A DNA stretch of 64,000 nt, from positions 5,878,989 through 5,942,988 of the forward strand of contig CAIIXF020000006.1 of the NCBI GenBank assembly GCA_903813345.2. Direction: 5' to 3'. This document shows, piece by piece, positions 39,854-64,000 of this stretch. The position numbers and the translations under genes are program-made. This DNA is from Owenia fusiformis (taxonomy: Eukaryota; Annelida; Polychaeta; Sabellida; Oweniidae). The notes beneath the pieces were generated by a model. It did not search any database, had not been told where the DNA came from, and saw only the letters and a list, made by a program, of their open reading frames with translations. The stretch's first letter is position 1, and each line of letters opens with the position of its first letter.

Positions 39854-41120
39854 CAGTAAAACCTGTCTAATCCGAACACCCATGGGACCAGCTAAAAGCG
39901 TTCAAATTGGCAGGTGTTCAAATTTCGAGGATTTTGTTGGTCGGGGGGGGGGGGATTTTCATTGTTCAGTGCACTATATTGAACGCTTAATACTAAGTCA
40001 GAAAACAATACATGTTGTTGATGAGTTAATTCTACAATAGACCTATAGCCTATATGCTATGTTTTATTTATATTTTGAACAATTTCATCATTTTAGTAAA
40101 CATAACTCTTATATTTTGGCAAAAACTTTGTAATACACTGTAAAAGTATATGATAGTCTCGTACGAAATCTTATGCTTATCAAATGGCTTATCCCATATT
40201 ATGGTTATATAGCACTGCTTTACTTTTGCTTGGAAAAGTCCTTCATTGTTGTTTGTTTCATGGCACTTTTAGCATTAGCAATATTTGAGTAGATATCCTC
40301 TTCAAGTAAAAATAATTTTTCATGAGTGTTCATTCGAGATGATGTATAATCCTTCAAAATATCAAGGGCATTCAGGATGACAGATGTATGCGAATATTAC
40401 GAAGTTGGATTTTTTCTCCTTCTCGTGATATAATCGTGTCTGCAAATGGCGTCTGTGTTGTCTTTGTGATTATAAAACATTTACTGATTGAATCTTAGCT
40501 ATCATAACAGACCCATGGGATATAAAACAGTTAAGACCTGTTCATAATCCAAATCAAAAACATCCAGTTAATTTACAATAAGGATAAACCAATTATCTCC
40601 CAGACTCTCACATTTCTCTTAATCCAAATCAAAAACATCCAGGTAATTTCCAATAATTATAAATCAATTATCTTCTTGATTCACACCTTTCTCTTAATCC
40701 AAAAATAAAACATTCAGTTCTTTTCTAATAGGATAAACCAATTAACTCCTGTATTCACACCTTTCCAAAACATCCTGTTGTTTTCCACAAATTAGGGATG
40801 TCACTGAGACTAAATAAGTTAATTAGGACGATTGGTTCTTTGATTGCATTTGTATATATGTAGATAAATAACAACTATAACACTGACTCAATATGTGGCT
40901 TTAATTGAAATGTCCAGACATTTGATTTCTGATAAAAATGTTCAGATTAGACATGTCACTTTTTCAAATCTGGTTGTTCACTGTTCAAATTAGGAGGTGT
41001 TCAGATTTCAAGGTTTTTTTAACATGGGAGTCAATGGGAGGAAAAAATGGGACCGAAAAAAAGTGTTCAAATTGGAAGGTGTTCGGATTAGCCAGGTGTT
41101 CAGATATACAGGTTTTACTG
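39854..41120. mobile_element. pogo/Tigger-like non-autonomous element (1267 bp)
   Basis: Left end CAGTAAAACCTGTCTAATCC, right end CAGGTTTTACTG, flanked by TA on both sides (39852-39853 and 41121-41122). Subterminal GGTGTTC(A/G)(A/G)ATT motifs are repeated near both ends, as is common for transposase-binding regions. No transposase frame is present. It contains a 12-G run at 39943-39954 and a three-unit tandem repeat. Confidence 0.8.
40546..40780 (+). repeat. ~75-bp tandem repeat, three units, inside the pogo-like element
   Basis: Units begin near AATCCAAATCAAAAACATCC at 40546 and 40621 and at a diverged third start near 40697. They share ATAAACCAATTA and TTCACACCTTTC. Confidence 0.75.
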
Positions 41121-43400
41121 TATACATAAAGCTTGATAGATCAAAACTTTTGATAATCTATTGTAAGCTTTGATGTGGTCCAATTGAGCTGTTGTCGGTG
41201 TCAAATGAAAGATGAGGTTCTTATCAATACATTGGCCATACTATGAAATTTAAATATAAGTCTTTATTTTGCCCATGAATGTTGAAAATTCCCAAAGTGG
41301 GCCTTTAATTCTCATAAATATGGGAGGAATAACCCTTAGGCTAAATATTTTTTTTATTTTTTAAATTCCATATTTATGTAAACACATGTACATATTTAAA
41401 GAATTGGAATGTGTTCACAGAATTACTTTATATAAAGGGACACAATATTTATTGAAAATATATATATTGCTTCCATAATTTTACACTCCATGTCCCTTAT
41501 TGGCTGATACTTCATATATTTGATCAATATCAAGTTCCCACACATGAAATCAGCAAGATGCCCTCTTCATAAGTTATTTACAGGTTGCCCCTATTCATGT
41601 GTAATATCCACGCCCCACTTATATATTTAATTACAGGTTGGCCCTATTCATATGTAATATCAATGCCCCACTTATAAATTTAATTACCTCATTTAATTTA
41701 TGGTACGATTGGGGAATATCTACAACCTGTGATTGGTTTAAAACACATCTCAATCATCATTTTCAGTTTGTTCAAATCCAGTTGAGACCTTTAGAGCAAT
41801 GTGACATGACATGCTCCTTATCTTAGTTTTATCTTGTAACTGCATGGTTACAAAGAAATGGCACTTTCTTTTTTTACAGTTTCTTATTGATTTTACGTTT
41901 AACCTTGATATGCTGATCTTCATGATATCCTTCAGCAATACAGTATGACATCATCAGAATATTGATTAATTAAGATTAAATTGATGAACCTAATTATTAA
42001 AAGCAAATATATACCATATATTAAAAGGATGATGTTTCAATAAACTGTAGAAGTAAATAAAACACATGTACCCCTCTTAACCCAACAACAATCCATGTAT
42101 TACAATATGTCAGCTGGAATACATAAATAAATGTATATATTTGATGTATAATCTATGACTATGGTTATCAAGATGTCCCTAGTTCAGTAGATTACCTATT
42201 CCATACAAAACTCCATATGTTTCTATCATTATCATTCCATCAACAGTTGTAAAAATAAAAGGAAACATGAAAATATTTTTTGAGTATCAGAGCATGTGAG
42301 AAAAAAAATTCATAATGAAAATACTTGATAAAGTTCATCAAATAAGTTGCTGCTTAACTATTGTTTTATAGCATTATACTAGTAACATATGTTTTGTACA
42401 ATTTATTTATTTTAATGGGTTATTATATTACGATAGATGCATTAAAATACTTATTGTATACCAGTACTTATACTTATTGTTTACTAGTCAAGTGCACAAC
42501 ATCTCTCATTAGTGTTTTAAAACATGTTATGTTTCATATCTAACTGAATGCCGCCTATTGAAGACCAATCATGAACTTAAAAGTTTTATGGAAGAAATAC
42601 TTTATAGAAGAAATATTTTATAATTATGTAATAAGTCATTCTACTGGCATTCAACTTAATGCAGAACACCTATATTTACAACCGAACCTTAAACTTTATT
42701 GACGTAAAGAATTTTTAATGCAAACAAACTTATGACTGTGTGGCCATGTTTATTAAAGCATATTGATCAAGCACTTTATACTTAATGTGATTTTAAATTA
42801 AGCTTTTTGTTTAATTTCAGGATTCCGTTTAGCATCTACAGTGGGTGTGGATTGAACAAGTGCCAGGGATAAGTGCTCAACACTGATCAGTAGACATTGT
42901 ACCATGTACAGTAGTTTGTTACACACATGTAGTATCACCTACTCATACACATCCACATATTATAAGTTCATTTAACGCTCAACTCTAAGAAGGACTTAAT
43001 CAATTCTTCGCAATCCCACATGTTGCAAATTATTAACAGAAAGCCAGCTGTTACATTCTATTGGTTAAAATTCATTGAACATTTGATGAATATTAATTTA
43101 CAATTGGGAACTTATACTGTGTATCAGCTGGTAGTGCCAATGAAGTAGACTATACCACACAGAAGCAGAGTAGACTGATACCATACAGTAGCAAAAGGTT
43201 GAGATAATTATAAAACATATAAGTAATAGCCGGACAGTGATCATGCTGATAAGCCAGTTGTTTTTTACTACAAAGTTTGTTTAATGTGAACATATTACAC
43301 CTTCAGGCATAGTACACGTCAAAAGTGTGATACAACTTACAGTAAAGACATTGACAGCGGGTCCAGTCTGACAACTTACCATTAAGATAATCTCATCACC
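41121..43400. other. Region upstream of UAP1
   Basis: 2.3 kb without a recognised gene. A two-unit 53-bp tandem repeat lies at about 41582-41687 (GGTTG(C/G)CCCTATTCATxTGTAA). A good splice-acceptor-like TTTAATTTCAG ends at 42820 and could precede a 5' non-coding exon of UAP1, but no donor partner can be assigned. No clear core promoter motif. Confidence 0.4.
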
Positions 43401-58616
<15,216 letters not shown>

Positions 58617-59223
58617 GTTGGCTAAAGCACACATGTAATCAGATAATCGCACAAACCAAATCAGCTGACCTTTATGTGATATTCAGAACTCAGTATAAGT
58701 AATATATATGGATTAAAAGATGCTAGGATTAATGCATGCAGCTATTAGTGAATGAAAAGTGAACCTCTCTAAAGAGCCAAATGCTCATTACTAAAGCAAA
58801 ATAGTACAATCGCATTGGCATATAGCAATATGATAATATCAGACATTATGTTATAATTCTGCTTATCAAAATATCACCATGTATTTGTTTATGTTATTCC
58901 AGGGATCATTGATTTTTTATCTGTATTTTCTGAAAATAAGTATAAGTCTCAAAACCAGTTGTCACCAGATATTGTGCTGTGTTCAACTAAATCCATGAGA
59001 AATTAAAATCATAATTTATTGCAATTTTAAGTATTAATGAGTGCTCAAAATATAAACTGTAGATTCAGTAAGCCTTTAGACATATACATTGCATGTAACA
59101 AAAGCATGAGCTTCAAGCTTACATCATCTATGAACAATTATAGGGACCAATTCAATTGTTATGTCTTATTTTTTAATATCACTGTGATATAATACATATG
59201 AAAAAACATTTCACTCTCTTTTC

Positions 59224-59229
59224 AATAAA
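59224..59229 (+). terminator. UAP1: Candidate polyadenylation signal of UAP1
   Basis: AATAAA about 610 bases after the stop, the first canonical signal I found. A second AATAAA-type site lies near 59320. Confidence 0.45.
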
Positions 59230-59570
59230 TACCTGTGACACTGTCACAATGTGATTTTGCATTTCAACAGGTGTCATGGGATACCAGTTCTGAAATATAT
59301 GGTATCTCCCTCTCTGAAATAAATAATTATTTGTTAAATAGCTGTTTTTATGATTTTCTTCCCACTATGTTATTTTAGTATGTGTCCTTTGCATTGTGCA
59401 TTATATTAATGTACTAGATGTGAATTGTAAGTATAAAATGAATTTAAGAGATGATTACACATCATGTAGATTTAAATGTATAATGTGTGAATGAATGTAT
59501 TTATATGTGATGATTTTAATCAGGATCTTTGGGAGTACATGTGTATGTTGTCTATTAGTCTGGGTACATA

Positions 59571-59676
59571 TTTTGATGTCAGATTTATAGAATTTGATGT
59601 CAGATGTACAGAATTTGATGTCAAATACACAGAATTTGATGTCAAATTTACAGAATTTGATGTCAAATTAACACAA
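59571..59676 (+). repeat. 21-bp tandem repeat, five units
   Basis: Units of AGAATTTGATGTCAAATxxAC (first two with GTCAGAT), lying after the UAP1 polyadenylation signal. Because 21 is a multiple of three, both strands stay open, giving a seven-residue repeat (xxEFDVK). Probably non-coding simple sequence. Confidence 0.85.
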
Positions 59677-59787
59677 TGTCTCATTGAGGGGAACCAGGGA
59701 AAATATAAATTACAGTATATCAAAAAATACATAATATATTTTTGTGTTGTCAGTATACACTTGTATAATTACATTTGTATATAGTCC

Positions 59788-59960
59788 ATGGGTGTAGCCA
59801 GTATCTAAAAATTGGGGAGGTAAATATAGCTGAAAGATGAGGCAAAGCTGAAGTCAAAGAGCAACATTAAACTGACTCAACTTTCAGAGTTTCAGTTGAA
59901 GAGACATCTTAAAAGAATTTTCAGTAGAATAGGTGAGGCTCTTGCCTCCCCTCCCTCATA
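59788..59960. mobile_element. Dispersed repeat fragment, GTGTAGCCAG...GGGGAGGT
   Basis: GGGTGTAGCCAGTATCTAAA then AATTGGGGAGGT resembles the fragment at 50215-50270. It ends near GCCTCCCCTCCCTCA, the approximate complement of its G-rich start, so it may be a small foldback element. Family unknown. Confidence 0.45.
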
Positions 59961-62108
59961 GTTAGGTTTTACCTGTCTTTGCCATTATTTAAGTAATTTT
60001 GGTCATACAATCAATGTTATCGCCTATTTACACACTTTATTGGAAGACTTTGTTACATGTAATAATGATTATTTGCTCCATACAGACAAATAATATTGTA
60101 TGCATGTAGATTTACATGTGGTATCACATATACTACTACTGCTTGTTTTACAACTACATTGTACCTTAGCAACCAGTTTTCAGCACTTGTATTCTGTAAA
60201 ACTTTTAGGTACTGTAAATGGCTCAATGGGCAACCAGAATTTTCTTCCAAAATGAATACATAAAACAGTATAAAGACAGCCTATACACTCTACAAAGCTG
60301 CAGTCAAAGAGAGTTAACATCACATAAGGAATTATATCTGTGCCCATGTACCTTGCAATATGTTGAAATGAGTTCATAACTAATTTTAGTTAATACTATA
60401 ATAATCAAATCAAATATTGTAATTAATAGTATTATGCACACAATTAGTTGGATTTAGAATTGGGAGATTGTCAATTGAGATGTGCAAGGACGTCTATCTG
60501 AGATAGACGTCAGTAATAAGGGTGAGGTGAGGTGCCCCCTTCTCACCTCCAGTAATGTAATGTTCTCTTATTGTAAATGTCTGCTTTAATTGTACATTGC
60601 TCTATGTTATTGGACATTAGCTTTACAGTCACATAACAAGCAAATACATTCCTTCTTGCTTCTTTATTGTATTGTAATGTTATTTGTTTATTTATTATAC
60701 ATCCTAGATTGACAGAAATGAAAATATTACAATAAGCATCTGAAGCTAGCAAATCTGAAATTGTTCATATTAGTATTAGATAAATCTCAACCCTTGGTCT
60801 GATTTCTTTCTTTTGTAAAGTGGTGTATGCATATTTTTGATTTATCAGGATCCTATTAGAGGTTAAGGTTAAATATCAATCTGGGACTGTAAGGTTGCCT
60901 TTAGTCAATTTTTTCATGCATTGGCATTTGAATAATGTAACTGTATTCCATGCAGTAATATTTGAATTATATAACTTAATAAAAAAGATCTATATAATAT
61001 TCATATGAAATCCTATATGTTTTGTGAATATATTGACAGTACTGCAACTTTATTGGAGCAGTTTCTGAGATAAAGCCCACCTCTTTTTGTGAACAATTCA
61101 ATTTGACACTTCCTATCTCCATCATAACTGAGCGATTACCTTGCTGTTGTAGTAGTGACGCTATATTTTGTACATGTGTTGTTAATCACTGAAAGTCAGA
61201 ATAAATGAATTAATAAAACAGACAATATATAAAAGATTGGAATACACACACATTTGGTGGTGATGTATTTAACAAAAAGTTGTACTTGATATTGATTGGG
61301 CACATCGTCCATGTCATTCTGGTACTAGTGCTGTCCAAATAATCTTGAAATTTTTGTCTTATTCTAATTTGGTTCCTTTGACTTCAAGTTTCACATAGTA
61401 ATGATCTTCAAACATTTATTGTAAAGTTTGAAAGAATAACAATAGTTTTGTTTCGGGCATTTTTCAGGAGACTAAAATCAAGACATTGTCTAACATTTTT
61501 GAATTTAAGGGCCTGTAGATCTGCAATATCTCGGCGACAAAAAGTGCTAGGACATTCTAGTTTGCATCAATTGATGGTGTTTTGTTGGATTCCAAAATGC
61601 TTATAATAGGAAAATTGGTTCCAAACTTTCCCGCCAAATGAGCAACTAAGAAGTGCGAAACAAGGTTTTCCATTGAAAAGTGGGCGTCGCCTGCAATTTA
61701 ATCCAATGGGACGGCAGTAATGGCCGACCGACCAGTTTTGGCGTTATCTGATTTTGTTGAAAAAACAGTGTACTTCAACCACCGTTTGCAAACCCGTGTT
61801 AAAGACATTTTGTGATCTGAGAACATATGTCTTGTAATTGATTTTGTGAGGAAGCCAATTGTTTTGGCTTGAAACACAATAAAATCTTGAATCTACCTTC
61901 TTCCAAATTTTGAATATATTTTTTTAATCTCCCCCAGGCCCCTATTCCGATTTTTCAATATCACTATTTCGATGTTAGTGCTGTTGCTAGGTGGTTGCTA
62001 GGTAACATCATGGACCGAAATTATATTGGAACAATACCAGCGAGTGATACATTCATACATCTGTATACTAAATCGCTGATTGGCATTTGTTGTACATCTT
62101 GCAATATA
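59961..62108. other. Intergenic stretch after UAP1
   Basis: No gene is recognised. A 23-bp near-perfect palindrome (GACGTCTATCTGAGATAGAC and GTC) lies at 60489-60511. GTTGCTAGGTGGTTGCTAGG at 61983-62002 is a short direct repeat. 61530-61870 is less AT-rich and looks repeat-derived, but I found no partner copy. Confidence 0.45.
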
Positions 62109-63393
62109 CGGTGTATAACCCAAACGCTCCTACATGCACGACGGAGCGTTTCATTACTGAAATTAAACAAAGAAACGCTCCGGAGTAGGAAAACTGGCTG
62201 GCGGGAATGATGAGCCGTCTGACGATTTCCCCAATAATGGGAATAAGAGGCATGAGTCACATATTTCGAGTATACCATTCGATGGGTGTGATATTCATGT
62301 TGTACGTGGCTGGCTGTTGACGTTTGAAGCAATTAGGAAGAGCTATACGAAGCAGTATAGTTATCAAAATTCAAAAACGTATTTGTCATTCTACCGGTCA
62401 AAACCCCTTTTGTCGATACATGTGATTAGTTGAGCCAAGATTAGAGCACCAACGTATATTTTAGTCAAATTCCATTGCTTCAACGCACCATACATTATTG
62501 TAATAGTGATTTGATGACCGAAAATCCAGTCTTAAAAATGATGACATTCTCATATTCAAGAAACGCTCCGATCTGATTAACACAGTGAACTGGAAACGCT
62601 CCGGTAGTCTAGATCAGTTAAGGAAATATATAGCTTTCCTTTTCAGGAAGAGAAAGGAAAGATCTATTATACCCCTTGGCATCCATAGAAGAAAGATTAA
62701 TTCACATATAAATTTTCGTTTTTTTCTATAGTTTTATGATTTAGCACATATGTAGGCATGACATCATCTAATGTATAGGCTTAAATCAGCTAGTTGCACG
62801 TTAAGCACCACCAGGTTCAGATGTTTCAATTTGCCTAACAAGTACAACACGTTTTTAAGAGATAGATTCGATTCGGGACTCTTCTCTAATAATCTGAAAA
62901 TGATATCAAAACAAAATGGTAAGAGCGTTTCTAAAATTGTGTTCTAAATCGACGGAGCGTTTCGAGGAAAACAAGCGATTTCTCGAGAACAAGTAATGGA
63001 TTTGGACTGGGATTTTAGGAAATGAGAATATACGAGTTTGTGATCTACTACTTTAACAGAAAGATTAACGTTTTCATAGAAATACTAGTTTAATTCGTAA
63101 TTTGTGGTCAAAACGTCATCTTCAGATTCGTTCGATCTACACTACGGTGCTTTGATCAAGCAAATAACAGTTTACCACCAGAAGTTGAATAAATAAGATC
63201 TTTGCTCACGGTATTGTTCATCGAATGGTACATAATATTTCACCATAACATATGATATGTAAGAGAAACGAGAGAAACAATACTTACGGTCATAGTGGAA
63301 TCTTCATTAGCCGCCATTTTATTTCGCTCCGGAGCGTTTCCGCGTAAATGTAACGCTCCGTCGTGCATGTAGGAGCGTTTGGGGTATACACCG
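62109..63393. mobile_element. 1.28-kb element with 42-bp inverted ends and a GGAGCGTTT motif array
   Basis: Left end 62109-62150 starts CGGTGTATAACCCAAACGCT; the complement of the right end (63352-63393) starts CGGTGTATACCCCAAACGCT. The two match for about 42 bp through CTACATGCACGACGGAGCGT. The 9-mer GGAGCGTTT or its complement occurs 8 times exactly and twice with one mismatch between 62121 and 63380, including inside both ends. No transposase frame and no clear target duplication. A short candidate exon lies on the minus strand near the right end. It could be a transposon that carries binding sites, or a promoter region flanked by an inverted repeat. Confidence 0.7.
63288..63317 (-). CDS. 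Candidate first coding exon (10 codons) within the motif element
   Basis: On the minus strand, ATGGCGGCTAATG starts at 63317 and ten codons (MAANEDSTMT) end exactly at a strong donor, GTAAGT (63287 downward). GGAGCG motifs lie just upstream, as a promoter might be arranged. No downstream exon could be assigned with confidence. It may be the start of a gene transcribed leftward, or chance. Confidence 0.25.
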
Positions 63394-64000
63394 TGTGAAT
63401 GCTAGACAAAAACGAGTTGAAATCAATTTTACGTTACATTGATTTCAATGGGATTTTGTGATACATGCTATCTTTGAAAGTGTGTAACTTCAGTTCTAGA
63501 AAAGCTTTTACCCTTTTACCATGACTAGTTTCTGGCAAAGCATTTTTGCACAAAAAATGTTTAAGAAATTTGACAATTTATCACAAAATATCAAAAATGT
63601 TCACCACCTACGTTGACCTGTGTTGACCTACTTTTTAAAACCAGAACAATGGCAACGCCAAAGCGTAGCGAATCCCATCGAACAGAAATGGCTGGCATTT
63701 TTACAAACGAAATATATAGCAAACATCATAAAACAACACACCAGAAAGGCCACCATTTTCAAAATGGTTGCTCACTAGCCAAGTTGTCATCAGAAGAAAT
63801 AATATGCTTTTAAGTAGCCACCTATAAAATCTTTGAAAAATCGCATACATGTACTTGTAAAATAACACACATAAAAATGGTGGCCATTTTTCAAAATGAC
63901 TGACTACTCCCCAAAGTTTTATTAGACAATGTGCCATGCTTAAAGTATTCACATATCAAATATGAACAAAATTGCTCCACTACTTTTCGAGTTATAGTAA
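63394..64000. other. Right edge of the window
   Basis: No gene is recognised. Two diverged direct copies of about 40 bp (AAACAACACACCAGAAAGGC at 63740 and AAATAACACACATAAAAATG at 63860, both running into ATTTTxCAAAATG) lie about 120 bp apart. Confidence 0.4.

Noticed and set aside
42821-43400. 5' non-coding exon of UAP1 after a TTTAATTTCAG acceptor
   Set aside because: Plausible, but no upstream exon or donor can be identified from sequence alone.

Overview
The window is eukaryotic, almost certainly an invertebrate animal, and probably marine. It is AT-rich and has long introns with GT-AG borders. It carries a tyrosine-recombinase retrotransposon, a LINE tail, many short inverted-repeat elements, minisatellites and a TTAGGG-type array. 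I cannot name the species; a mollusc-like or hemichordate-like genome would fit, but that is a guess from the repeat style. There are no bacterial features, no CRISPR array, and no rRNA or tRNA gene that I could recognise by eye.

Three host genes can be rebuilt exon by exon, with consistent splice phases and the expected protein lengths. (1) An acetylserotonin O-methyltransferase-like gene (plus strand, 12092-22565, 7 exons, 352 aa). It keeps the SAM-binding glycine loop and the His-Asp pair, but lacks the glutamate expected in the second active-site motif. (2) RPL12, cytosolic ribosomal protein uL11 (minus strand, 33718-29709, 4 exons, 165 aa). It has an AATAAA signal and a candidate pyrimidine-rich (TOP-like) start and ETS-type promoter motif. 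(3) UAP1, UDP-N-acetylhexosamine pyrophosphorylase (plus strand, 43401-58616, 9 exons, 522 aa). The three genes have unrelated functions and are simple chromosomal neighbours.

Layout. 1-3200: right part of a Ngaro/DIRS-like element, with RT-RNase H open and the tyrosine recombinase broken by one stop. 3600-8540: short TIR repeats, poly-G tracts and decayed direct repeats. 8523-9880: 3' end of a LINE on the minus strand. 10190-11490: two foldback elements. 12092-22565: the ASMT-like gene, whose introns hold a 28-bp GGTACC minisatellite, a TATGT microsatellite, a hAT-like element and a ~37-bp tandem array. 23046-28300: hairpins, a 706-bp foldback element, diverged duplications, the telomere-like array and a 500-N assembly gap. 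29607-34070: RPL12, with two TIR elements in its introns. 34443-36113: an inverted-repeat element with a second one nested in its left arm. 36540-39771: an apparently identical 1.54-kb duplication. 39854-41120: a pogo-like TIR element. 43401-58616: UAP1, with a 40-bp minisatellite ending about 20 bp before exon 2 and a 57-bp duplication of the exon 4 splice donor. 62109-63393: an element with 42-bp inverted ends and a scattered array of GGAGCGTTT motifs.

The most unusual points are the GGAGCGTTT-motif element, the nested foldback elements and their dispersed relatives, the duplicated in-frame splice donor of UAP1, the identical 1.54-kb duplication, and the altered active site of the ASMT-like enzyme.
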